From the NCBI GenBank assembly GCA_015066345.1, contig SVOQ01000001.1, positions 1-64,000 of the forward strand: 64,000 nt of DNA, given 5' to 3'. The notes under the pieces were generated by a model. That model was not told the DNA's origin. It searched no databases and saw only the letters and a list, made by a program, of their open reading frames with translations. Position 1 is the stretch's first letter; each line of letters begins with the position of its first letter. Shown piece by piece: positions 7,996 to 15,520 of the stretch. This stretch comes from Oscillospiraceae bacterium. Its GTDB lineage: Bacteria; Bacillota; Clostridia; Oscillospirales; Acutalibacteraceae. The position numbers were made by a program, and so were the translations under genes.

Positions 7996-9393
7996 TTATA
8001 CTCCAAAATATTTTACTGCGTTATTAAATGAAATGTCCTGAACAACTTTGCTTAAGAACTCAATGTCATCGGGATACTTGCCTTCTTCTACAAGGTCACC
8101 TAAAAGTTCGCAAAGAATTCTGCGGAAATATTCGTGACGGGGATAGGAAAGGAAGCTTCTTGAGTCGGTAATCATACCTACGAATTTTGAAATAACGCCC
8201 AAGTTCATAAGTGTCTGCATCTGTGTGCGCATACCATCGTAGTTATCGTTGAACCACCAAGCAGAGCCGAATTGAATTTTTGATTCTGCCTCGTCACTCT
8301 GGAAGTTACCGAGCATTGTACCGAGAACATAATTATCCTTGGGGTTAAGTGTGAAAAGAACAGTTCGGGGAAGACCCTTTTCACAAAGCATTGCATCAAG
8401 AAGTCTTGAAAGATTAACGGCAATTTCATAGTCTGCAACGGAGTCAAAGCCTGTATCGGGACCTAATTTTTTAAACATAATGCCGTTGTTGTTACGCATT
8501 GCACCGATGTGAATTTCCATACCCCAACCGAGGCGGTTGTATTCACCCGCAAGGAAGAGCATAAGCTCAGTTTTGTATTTATCAACTTCATCAGTTGTGA
8601 GTTCTGCTCCTGAGAGACGTTTTTTGTATATTTTGTTAAGCTCGTCTTCACTTGCTCTGTTGTAGGGTACATAGGTGAAAGCGTGGTCAGAAGCACGGCA
8701 ACCCATTTCCTTAAAGAACTCAATTCTTGAAAGCATAGCAGCTTTGAGTTCAGTGAAACTCTCAACCTTTTTGCCCATTACGTTTTCGAGAGCCTCAACC
8801 CATTCATTGTAACCGGGAAGTTCGATACCTAAAGCCTTATCGGGACGGAATGCAGGAAGAACCTTGCATTTAAAAGTCTTATCTTCTGCAAGAAGCTTGT
8901 GGTATTCGAGAGTGTCGGCGGCGTCATCCGTTGTGCAAACGTATGCAACATTGCTTTTTTCAATAAGCTCACGGGGAGTAAAGCCACCCGCTTTTATTTT
9001 AGCATTTGCCTTTTCCCATATTTCGTCACAGGTAGCGGGGGAAAGGGGCTCGTAAATGTCAAAATATCTCTGTAATTCAAGGTGTGTCCAATGATAAAGG
9101 GGGTTACCTATAAGATTGGGCATAGCCGAAGCCCAAGCCTTGAATTTTTCGTAGGGTGTTTTATCACCTGTAATATATTCTTCACTTATACCGCAGGAGC
9201 GCATACCCCTCCATTTATAGTGGTCACCGGCGAGCCATAAATACGCAATATCCGAAGGCTCTTTATTTTCATAAATTTCCTTGGGCTGAAGGTGGCAATG
9301 CCAGTCGAAGATAGGAGTGTTTTCACAAGCGGCATAAAGCTTTTTAGCGGTTTCGGTTGAAAGAAGAAAATCCTTATCCATAAATTTTTTCAT
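7996..9393 (-). CDS. uxaC: Glucuronate/galacturonate isomerase
   Basis: This 465-residue protein matches UxaC (usual length about 465-470). It isomerises D-glucuronate to D-fructuronate and D-galacturonate to D-tagaturonate, the first cytosolic step of uronate breakdown. The amidohydrolase-like metal motif appears as FDWHCHLQPKEI near residue 28. Other conserved blocks are WLAGDHYKWRGMR, HWTHLELQRYF, EIHIGAMRNNN and SYPRHEYFRRIL. The gene heads an operon with the downstream glycosidase and has a well-formed promoter. The other pathway genes (uxaB, uxuA, kdgK, kdgA) are not in this window. Confidence 0.95.
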   Translation of the reverse strand: MKKFMDKDFLLSTETAKKLYAACENTPIFDWHCHLQPKEIYENKEPSDIAYLWLAGDHYKWRGMRSCGISEEYITGDKTPYEKFKAWASAMPNLIGNPLYHWTHLELQRYFDIYEPLSPATCDEIWEKANAKIKAGGFTPRELIEKSNVAYVCTTDDAADTLEYHKLLAEDKTFKCKVLPAFRPDKALGIELPGYNEWVEALENVMGKKVESFTELKAAMLSRIEFFKEMGCRASDHAFTYVPYNRASEDELNKIYKKRLSGAELTTDEVDKYKTELMLFLAGEYNRLGWGMEIHIGAMRNNNGIMFKKLGPDTGFDSVADYEIAVNLSRLLDAMLCEKGLPRTVLFTLNPKDNYVLGTMLGNFQSDEAESKIQFGSAWWFNDNYDGMRTQMQTLMNLGVISKFVGMITDSRSFLSYPRHEYFRRILCELLGDLVEEGKYPDDIEFLSKVVQDISFNNAVKYFGV

Positions 9394-9424
9394 ATATTTA
9401 TCCTCCGAAAAAATATCTGCACTT

Positions 9425-9453
9425 ATTTTATCATAGCTGAATCATATTTGCAA
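9425..9453 (-). promoter_or_regulatory. Promoter of uxaC-glycosidase operon
   Basis: Minus-strand TTGCAA (9453-9448) and TAAAAT (9430-9425) with 17-base spacing; the ATG is 32 bases downstream, behind CGGAGGA. Confidence 0.6.
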
Positions 9454-9529
9454 TTAAATACTTATTTAAACCCAAAAATTACAATAAACGGCACAAAAAT
9501 TACAAATTGCCCATATTTTTAATCACGTT

Positions 9530-9538
9530 TGCTATTAT
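9530..9538 (+). promoter_or_regulatory. Extended -10 promoter before small membrane paralog 1
   Basis: TG-C-TATTAT at 9530-9538 forms an extended -10. The same TTGCTATTAT context is duplicated before the second paralog at 9932-9940, together with most of the leader to the ATG, so each copy appears to carry its own promoter. Confidence 0.45.
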
Positions 9539-9563
9539 GAAATCACAGAGAGGGGATGAAAAT

Positions 9564-9908
9564 ATGAAACAAAAATCTACATATTTTGATAATTATAAAA
9601 TATTTGGTATATCAACATTGGCATTTTACGGTGCAAGCATTTTGCTGATAATACTAACCTCAATTTTCTGGGAGCTTGATGGGAATATTTACTATTATAT
9701 TTATGACGTTTTAGCTTATTTAATGGGTATTATTAGTTGGATTGCAGCCATTATGTCAGTTGCCTGGCATTTCATAACAGTTATTTGGTGTATTGTAATA
9801 GCAATTAAAGATAAAAATCCAAAAGTATTTTTGCATCCGTTAGTAATAATAAATATTTTACTTAATATTTGTTATTCGTTTCGATTGATAATTTACTTTA
9901 TGCATTAA
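9564..9908 (+). CDS. Small multi-pass membrane protein, paralog 1 of a tandem family
   Basis: This 114-residue protein starts at ATG 9564 behind AGAGGGGAT. It has three hydrophobic segments and begins MKQKSTYFDNYKIFGIS. It is a close paralog of the next gene. Its features FYGASILLIILTS and AIKDKNPKVFLHPLVIINI also match both halves of the two larger proteins downstream. It is not a recognised family. Directly after its stop lies AAAGGAGCTGATTTTAT (from about 9907), nearly the same as the ribosome-binding region before the large paralogs but followed by ACTG instead of a start codon; this looks like a relic of a lost gene copy. Confidence 0.7.
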   Translation: MKQKSTYFDNYKIFGISTLAFYGASILLIILTSIFWELDGNIYYYIYDVLAYLMGIISWIAAIMSVAWHFITVIWCIVIAIKDKNPKVFLHPLVIINILLNICYSFRLIIYFMH

Positions 9909-9931
9909 AAGGAGCTGATTTTATACTGATT

Positions 9932-9940
9932 TGCTATTAT
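9932..9940 (+). promoter_or_regulatory. Extended -10 promoter before small membrane paralog 2
   Basis: TG-C-TATTAT at 9932-9940, 26 bases before the ATG at 9966. The leader from here to the start codon closely matches that of the first paralog. Confidence 0.45.
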
Positions 9941-9965
9941 AAAATTACAGAGAGTGGATGTAAAT

Positions 9966-10319
9966 ATGAAACAAAGGTCTACGTGTTTTGATAACTACAA
10001 GATTTTTGGTATATCAACATTGGTTATTTACGGCGTAAGCTTTTTAATCTTTTTTGTTAGTCAGATTGGTATAGAGTATTCGGGCTTTATGCATTACGGT
10101 TCATACGATGATTTAGTGCTTGTAACCTTATTGTGTTGCTTGAGTTGTGCAATTCATTCGGTTATATGGTTTTTAATTACGGTAATCTGGTGTATCGTAA
10201 TTGCAATAAAAGAAAAAAGCGCAAAGTTTTTTGTTCATCCGTTAGTAATTACGAATATTGTATTGACTGTTTCTTGTACGTCAGCAGTTGTATTTTATTT
10301 AATACAAAGAAGGAGTTGA
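9966..10319 (+). CDS. Small multi-pass membrane protein, paralog 2
   Basis: This 117-residue protein starts at ATG 9966; a GTG at 9954 is in frame but is part of the ribosome-binding region AGAGAGTGGAT. The N-terminus MKQRSTCFDNYKIFGIS is nearly identical to paralog 1. It has three hydrophobic segments and the shared C-terminal motif IKEKSAKFFVHPLVITNI. Its stop lies within the GGAGTTGA ribosome binding site of the next gene, only 4 bases from that start, so translation is probably coupled. Function unknown; the conserved intracellular motif between the last two helices is the only obvious functional hint. Confidence 0.7.
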   Translation: MKQRSTCFDNYKIFGISTLVIYGVSFLIFFVSQIGIEYSGFMHYGSYDDLVLVTLLCCLSCAIHSVIWFLITVIWCIVIAIKEKSAKFFVHPLVITNIVLTVSCTSAVVFYLIQRRS

Positions 10320-10323
10320 TTTT

Positions 10324-11247
10324 ATGAAGACTTTAAAGAAATATAAATTTTTACAGGTGCTTACAGGCATATTTGCAGGGTGTCTTGTCTTATCCCTGGG
10401 AATTCTTCTGACAAGTATTGCCACTTGGGAGAAATTGCCCCTTGATAACCTATTATCAAAAATCATTCTTACGGTATTTCCCGTAATGTTCACGGCGGGT
10501 ATGACATTTATAGCCCTTGTTTCAAAATCCAACGACCTGAAATTTCTATATTACCCTGCTTTTGCAATAAACTTGGGTTCCCTTGTTTCGGCTATTTTCT
10601 ATTATTGGGTCGACGGAACAATGGGAACAACGTTTCGAAGGTTTTTTGTATTTGCTAAAACCCTGGGCTTACCTTTCGGTAATTTCACTAAGGCAGTAAC
10701 CGAAAAACTAACATATACCGTTAATTACGATGGTTGGAGTGATGAGTACAGCATAATATATGAGTTTGATGTGTTGATGATTTTGCTTTTATGTCTGCTC
10801 GTTTCCGTTGTAGCATATGAGCTTTACAGAGATAATGATAAACATTATGAAAAATTATCCCGCTGGAAACTTGAAAATCCTGCAAGAAGCATAGCAATTT
10901 CTGTAATATGCTTTTACGGTACATTTATTTTGTTTATTATGCTTTCTAACCTTGTGGGTGTGGCAATGGAGGCAATAAGTTCAGTGCCGATTCTATATGA
11001 TGCGTTATATTGCGTTTTTGATATTGTGATTATGTTATTCTTCTGGTGTGGATATGTGTTGCTGTTGTCCGCAATGGTAATAATCTTACCCGTTGCCATA
11101 ACATTTGCTCTTATAATAATTTGTATAATTAAAGCAATTAAAACCTCAAATCCCCGTCAGCTTTTTAACCCGTTGGTGCTTTTAGCGATAATTTTATCAC
11201 TCTTAGGTTCATATATGATGTACTCTTTTGTTCTGTCGGGATTTTAA
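10324..11247 (+). CDS. Large multi-pass membrane protein with internal duplication, paralog 3
   Basis: This 307-residue protein has about eight hydrophobic segments and starts behind AAGGAGTTGATTTT. Its two halves each resemble the small proteins upstream. The first half has KYKFLQVLTGIFAG, ILLTSIATWEKL and SKSNDLKFLYYPAFAINL. The second half has ISVICFYGTFILFIMLSN, LYDALYCVFD and IKTSNPRQLFNPLVLLAI. It therefore appears to be a fused duplication of one roughly 115-residue membrane module plus a middle insert with an extracytoplasmic loop (about residues 95-140). No known family is recognised. Possible roles include a sensor, a transporter subunit or an immunity protein, given the two-component system downstream. 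Confidence 0.75.
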   Translation: MKTLKKYKFLQVLTGIFAGCLVLSLGILLTSIATWEKLPLDNLLSKIILTVFPVMFTAGMTFIALVSKSNDLKFLYYPAFAINLGSLVSAIFYYWVDGTMGTTFRRFFVFAKTLGLPFGNFTKAVTEKLTYTVNYDGWSDEYSIIYEFDVLMILLLCLLVSVVAYELYRDNDKHYEKLSRWKLENPARSIAISVICFYGTFILFIMLSNLVGVAMEAISSVPILYDALYCVFDIVIMLFFWCGYVLLLSAMVIILPVAITFALIIICIIKAIKTSNPRQLFNPLVLLAIILSLLGSYMMYSFVLSGF

Positions 11248-11300
11248 TTTGATTGTTACGGACGTGTATGGTTTGATATTCTCAGACAGGAGTTGATTTT

Positions 11301-12212
11301 ATGAAGACATTGAATAAATATAAAATATTACAGATGCTCATGGGTGTATTTTTAGGGTGCCTTGTTTTATCCGTTGTTCTTTTACTTACAAGTATAGCCA
11401 CATGGGAGCAATTACCCGCTGGAAATCTGTTATCAAAAATAATACTTATTGTGATTCCTGTAATGCTTACGGCTTGGATGAGCTTTATAGCGGTTGCTTC
11501 AAAGTCGAACGGTCTGAAATTCCTTTATTACCCAGCGTTTATAATAAATATGGGTTCCCTTGTATCGGCTGTTTTCTATTACATTATTGAGGATTCGGTA
11601 TTCAGGCTCTTGTTTGCTTTTACTAAAACTCCGGGATTACCTTTCCATAACTTTGCTACGGCAGTTAGCGAGAAGTTTACGTATACCATTACTTATGAGG
11701 ATTGGACTGATACATTCACTTATTTTGATAGGTTTAATGTGTTGATGGTTTTTCTTTTGTGTCTGTTTGTATCTCTTGTGGTGTATCAGCTTTACAGGGA
11801 CAATGATGAGCATAGAGAAAGATTATTACGTTGGAGACTCCCAACCCCTGCAAGAGCCATAGCGATTTCATCAATTTGTTTCTATGGAACATATATTTTG
11901 GTTGCTATGCTTCCTAATATTGTTGGCCCGATAATCGATTCATTAAGTTCAGTGACGATTTACGATGCGTTGTCCAATGTTTGGAGTTATGTGGTTGTAT
12001 TGTTCTTTGAGTGTGGATATGTGTTTTTCTTATCCGGGATGATAATAATTCTGCCTATTGGTATAACAATTGCACTTTCTGCGCTTTGCATACATAAAGC
12101 GGATAAAACATCAAATCTTCGCTATGTTTTTAATCCGTTAGTTATTTTAGCGATAGTTTTATCAATCTTTGGTTCATATATGATGTACACTTTTACAATG
12201 TCGGGATTTTAA
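11301..12212 (+). CDS. Large multi-pass membrane protein, paralog 4
   Basis: This 303-residue protein is paralogous over its full length to paralog 3, starting MKTLNKYKILQMLMGVFLG and sharing LLTSIATWEQLPAGNLLSK, GLKFLYYPAFIINMGSLV and FNPLVILAIVLSIFGSYMMY. It starts behind ACAGGAGTTGATTTT, the same leader as paralog 3, 53 bases after that gene. The most divergent part is the loop around residues 95-135, which is where ligand or partner specificity would be expected. It precedes the LytTR two-component genes by 64 bases in the same direction, with a separate promoter candidate in between. Function unknown. Confidence 0.75.
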   Translation: MKTLNKYKILQMLMGVFLGCLVLSVVLLLTSIATWEQLPAGNLLSKIILIVIPVMLTAWMSFIAVASKSNGLKFLYYPAFIINMGSLVSAVFYYIIEDSVFRLLFAFTKTPGLPFHNFATAVSEKFTYTITYEDWTDTFTYFDRFNVLMVFLLCLFVSLVVYQLYRDNDEHRERLLRWRLPTPARAIAISSICFYGTYILVAMLPNIVGPIIDSLSSVTIYDALSNVWSYVVVLFFECGYVFFLSGMIIILPIGITIALSALCIHKADKTSNLRYVFNPLVILAIVLSIFGSYMMYTFTMSGF

Positions 12213-12219
12213 AACACAA

Positions 12220-12248
12220 TTGAAAAATATATATCATTGTAGTAATAT
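12220..12248 (+). promoter_or_regulatory. Candidate promoter of the two-component operon
   Basis: TTGAAA (12220-12225) and TAATAT (12243-12248), 17-base spacing, 28 bases before the response regulator ATG. Confidence 0.45.
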
Positions 12249-12276
12249 AGAAATATAAACTTCAGGAGGTGGGGAA

Positions 12277-12987
12277 ATGCTCAGTATAGCGATATGTGAT
12301 GATGAAAAGAATATCTGCGATTATTTAGAGAAGAGGACTCGTCAGTGTCTTGCTAAATACGATATTGAGGCGCGAATAGGTGTATTTGATGACGGCACGG
12401 ACCTTCTCGGGTATTGTAGGCAGAATCCTGCTTCCTTTGATATAATTTTTCTTGATATTAAAATGAGGACAATAAATGGTGTGGACTGTGCCAAGGGTCT
12501 TCGGGATGAGGGTGTGAACTCCCTTATCGTTTTTGTAACATCCTCTGCTGAGTACGTTTTTTCAGGATATGAGGCAAAGGCTTTCAGGTATATCCTCAAA
12601 ACCGAACTTGAAAATGCGTTTGACCACATTTTCGGTGAATGTTTAGGGGAGTTGAAAAAACAGACAACAGACTTTTATACAATTCAGACGCCGTCCCTCG
12701 CAAAGAAAATACCCCTTGACGAAATCCTGTATTTTGAAAGTAAACTACGGTTAATAAAACTACATACAAGAAATGAGGAAATATCATTTTACGGAAAATT
12801 GGATGAAATAGAAAAAGAACTTGGTCAAAAGGATTTTCTTCGTATTCATCAGAGTTTCCTTGTTAATGCTACAAAAATCAAGTCATTAACTAAGGAAGAA
12901 ACTGTGCTTAATTCAGGTGCAATACTTCCCGTGAGTAAAAGCCGAGCAAATGCTGTAAGAGAAGCATATTTGTGGTCTAAAAGGTGA
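12277..12987 (+). CDS. LytTR-family response regulator (AgrA type)
   Basis: This 236-residue protein has a receiver domain (1-120) with the acidic pair DD (8-9), phosphoacceptor Asp60 in IIFLDIKM, and the Thr/Ser switch VFVTSS. It also has a C-terminal LytTR DNA-binding domain (about 135-236) with IPLDEILYFES, LHTRNEEISFYGKL and FLRIHQSFLVN. It is translated from an ATG behind a strong CAGGAGGTGGGG site. It overlaps the following kinase's ribosome-binding region and forms a standard pair with it. LytTR regulators bind direct repeats upstream of quorum-sensing, bacteriocin or virulence genes. The obvious candidate targets are the four membrane genes upstream, but no direct-repeat operator was recognised. 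Confidence 0.9.
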   Translation: MLSIAICDDEKNICDYLEKRTRQCLAKYDIEARIGVFDDGTDLLGYCRQNPASFDIIFLDIKMRTINGVDCAKGLRDEGVNSLIVFVTSSAEYVFSGYEAKAFRYILKTELENAFDHIFGECLGELKKQTTDFYTIQTPSLAKKIPLDEILYFESKLRLIKLHTRNEEISFYGKLDEIEKELGQKDFLRIHQSFLVNATKIKSLTKEETVLNSGAILPVSKSRANAVREAYLWSKR

Positions 12988-12992
12988 TTGAT

Positions 12993-14315
12993 ATGTTACA
13001 ATTTATTGAAACAACGTTGTTCTATCTTATAAGGCTTTTTTCTTCAACGGTTGATATACTTTTTGCTTTCCTTTTAATGAATGCGTTTTTTGATGAACGC
13101 TATAAAAGTAAACTACCGAAAGTTGTGGCATTTGTTTTAAGTGCAGGTGTACTTCTTGCACTTCAGGAAACAGGGCAAACGGGTAATATTAAAACGGCTG
13201 TTCAGATGATTATGATTTTCATAATAGCCTTGGTTATTTATGACGGTCAAAAACGATTGAAAGCACTTTTTTGTATAGTTTACTCTCTTTTTGTTGCCCT
13301 TTCTAAATTGCTTTCGTATTTCGCTTTTTCATTTTTTATCAATCAAATTCCCGGTATTGATGAAAAGAGCTTCTTTTACAGGATTTTAGCAATTGAATTA
13401 CCCAACCTGTTTATGCTGGCGTTCATAATCCTTTTGGGCCTTTTTACAAAATCAAAAAACAAAACAGTACCTTTAAGATACTGGCTTTTGCTTATGACGG
13501 TGCCCGTTACCACTTTGGGTACTCTTACCGTTTATCAGTATTATTTTGATTTATTGCAGCCGGGCGAGGAGATTTATACATATATTATAGTATCAACAAT
13601 TGGTCTTGTTTTTATAAATCTACTTGTGTTTATGTTGTTTTCAAAACTACATAATCAATTGGAAATGCAACGAAATGCGGATATTCTCAGTACACAGATG
13701 CGACTTGAAAAGCAATCGTACAAGCGTATTGAAGAAAGCTATAATCACACAAGAGAATTACGCCATGATTTAAAAAATCATATTCTGTGTCTTAAAGGTA
13801 TCGCCGAAAACGGAACGTCGGATGAACTCTTGGAATATCTTGAAAAAATGAACGATGCCGTTGAGGAGGCTACCTATATTTCTATGAGCCGTAACAGTGC
13901 AGTTGATGCGGTCCTTAATGAAAAACTATTGTATGCACAGAAAAACTTAATATCCACACAGTTTGACGTTACCCCTTTGGGAAGCAACAGCATTCCTGCG
14001 ATGGATATATGTACTATTATCGGTAATGCATTGGATAACGCCGTTGAAGCCTGTGTTAAAATCGAAAATCCTAAGGACAGATATATTTACGTTAAGCTTC
14101 ACGACTGTAATAACGAGCTTATAATATCGGTTAAAAACTCGTCAACCGAAGCACCTAAACGCAGAGCGGGTGTTTATGTTTCCACTAAAAAGGACGAAAA
14201 AAATCACGGTCTCGGTCTTAAAAGTATCAAGAGAACCGTTGATAAGCATAAGGGAGATATGCTTATCAAATACGAGGACTCGGTTTTCAATATTGTGGTT
14301 TCTTTACCATATTAA
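12993..14315 (+). CDS. GHKL sensor histidine kinase (AgrC type)
   Basis: This 440-residue protein has six or seven membrane helices over residues 1-220. A coiled linker then leads to an HPK10-type phosphoacceptor box RELRHDLKNHILCLKG (His258). The ATP-binding domain has IIGNALDNAVEAC (N box) and HGLGLKSIKRTVDKHKG (G box). The DHp is the short kind typical of AgrC/ComD kinases, which sense peptides. Start ATG 12993 is preferred over the in-frame GTG 12984, which lies in the AAAGGTGA ribosome binding site. No AgrB protease or recognisable precursor peptide gene is adjacent; the neighbouring multi-pass paralogs may provide or sense the signal. Confidence 0.88.
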   Translation: MLQFIETTLFYLIRLFSSTVDILFAFLLMNAFFDERYKSKLPKVVAFVLSAGVLLALQETGQTGNIKTAVQMIMIFIIALVIYDGQKRLKALFCIVYSLFVALSKLLSYFAFSFFINQIPGIDEKSFFYRILAIELPNLFMLAFIILLGLFTKSKNKTVPLRYWLLLMTVPVTTLGTLTVYQYYFDLLQPGEEIYTYIIVSTIGLVFINLLVFMLFSKLHNQLEMQRNADILSTQMRLEKQSYKRIEESYNHTRELRHDLKNHILCLKGIAENGTSDELLEYLEKMNDAVEEATYISMSRNSAVDAVLNEKLLYAQKNLISTQFDVTPLGSNSIPAMDICTIIGNALDNAVEACVKIENPKDRYIYVKLHDCNNELIISVKNSSTEAPKRRAGVYVSTKKDEKNHGLGLKSIKRTVDKHKGDMLIKYEDSVFNIVVSLPY

Positions 14316-14320
14316 AAGAT

Positions 14321-14346
14321 AACCCCGACACAAAAGTGTCGGGGTT
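14321..14346. terminator. Bidirectional intrinsic terminator
   Basis: AACCCCGACAC (14321-14331), AAAA loop, GTGTCGGGGTT (14336-14346), then GTGTTTTAT. It lies between the convergent kinase and YhcH genes. Confidence 0.9.
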
Positions 14347-14351
14347 GTGTT

Positions 14352-14804
14352 TTATAATTTTACTTTAAAAACAAGTTTGTGTGCTGTGTCTGAGTTTTTA
14401 CTTTTTCTGCAGGGTGCGTGAGCATCCTCGGGGAAGAATACTGCGAAATAGCCTTTTCTTAATTCAAAGAACTGACCATCGGGTGCGTCCATAAACGCGA
14501 TATCGGAACCCTCTTTGAAATCTTCGGTTACGTTGCATTCCTTTGTGTTAGCCCAACCGAAAACTTCTTCGCCGTCAACCATAACCTGAATATCGGCATA
14601 TTCTCTGTGTGCCTCGTATTTCAAGGGATTGGTGGGATCAACGGTGTATGATGCAACATTGCACCAGAGGTTATCTCCGTCAATATCAATTCTACCCTCT
14701 TTAAAGGGTGCTTCAATAAATTTTTTGTATTCACTCTCTACTTTTTCGAAACCGGGAAGTTTGTCAAAGTAGATGCTCATATTTTCAACTTTGTCGTAAA
14801 TCAT
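14352..14804 (-). CDS. YhcH/YjgK/YiaL family protein (cupin-like sugar anomerase type)
   Basis: This 150-residue protein matches the YhcH/YjgK/YiaL family in length and content: MIYDKVENM at the start, YEAHREYADIQVMVDGEE (metal-binding His and Glu region), FFPEDAHAPC (second metal-binding region) and HKLVFKVKL at the end. Members have a double-stranded beta-helix with a metal site and act on free sugars; NanQ opens the ring of N-acetylneuraminate. Here the sugar is unknown. The gene overlaps the preceding membrane-protein gene by 4 bases. Confidence 0.85.
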   Translation of the reverse strand: MIYDKVENMSIYFDKLPGFEKVESEYKKFIEAPFKEGRIDIDGDNLWCNVASYTVDPTNPLKYEAHREYADIQVMVDGEEVFGWANTKECNVTEDFKEGSDIAFMDAPDGQFFELRKGYFAVFFPEDAHAPCRKSKNSDTAHKLVFKVKL

Positions 14805-15502
14805 TCGTCAATTTCTCCCAACATACGTTTTCTTTTGATTTTTTCTTCTGCGGGAAGAGTGGCGTTGTAAAGAATTGTCCAAACAATTATGCATACAAAG
14901 AGAACGGTAATAAACCACATTGTTGAGGGAACTTCAAGACCTGTGATTTCACCGAGTAACATCATCCAATCGGAGCCAACGAGGTTAGAAAGAGTAATTT
15001 CCCCGTCAATGAAGGGTCTTGCAACGTCGCCGAAGGTTTTAAACAGCATAACGTTAAGACCGCAACCGATTATACTGAAGTAAATCGGTATTCTGTTGTT
15101 TTTACAAGCAAAAGCGGTAATTGCAGTAACAAGAGCACAGATAATTATAAGTGCAAAAACAACTATAAAGCATATTATTGCAGGCATAACGGGTTCAAGG
15201 GCATCAATAACTGTTGTTGACGCTTCTTCCGAATCGAAGTTTTTGATAAGTGAGGCTATGGAATTTTCTGTTGGAGCAATTAAATCCAGTACGGAAATTC
15301 TTTCACCGATGGCGGATGGAATATTTCCTTCAAATTCTTCGAGCATTTCTGTGGCTTGGTCATTCTTCATCCATGAACCGATGAGAACTAAAGCGGCAGG
15401 GACGAGTGATTCCATACTTACTGCAATAATGGGTGTGCAAATAGCAACGGCTATTACTGCAAGTGCCAGAATAGCGGCAACTGATTTATAAACGTATTTC
15501 AT
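14801..15502 (-). CDS. Hypothetical four-helix membrane protein
   Basis: This 233-residue protein starts at ATG 15502 behind AAGGAAG; an in-frame TTG at 15508 is less likely. It has an N-terminal hydrophobic helix (VAAILALAVIAVAICTPIIAV), an acidic extracytoplasmic region of about 70 residues containing EFEGNIPSAIGERIS, then helices around 108-133, 140-160 and 195-215, and a basic C-terminus (EEKIKRKRMLG). No family is recognised. It is 18 bases after glnS in the same direction and overlaps the YhcH gene, so it may be cotranscribed with gltX-glnS. Confidence 0.7.
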   Translation of the reverse strand: MKYVYKSVAAILALAVIAVAICTPIIAVSMESLVPAALVLIGSWMKNDQATEMLEEFEGNIPSAIGERISVLDLIAPTENSIASLIKNFDSEEASTTVIDALEPVMPAIICFIVVFALIIICALVTAITAFACKNNRIPIYFSIIGCGLNVMLFKTFGDVARPFIDGEITLSNLVGSDWMMLLGEITGLEVPSTMWFITVLFVCIIVWTILYNATLPAEEKIKRKRMLGEIDE

Positions 15503-15520
15503 AAACAATCTTCCTTTATA

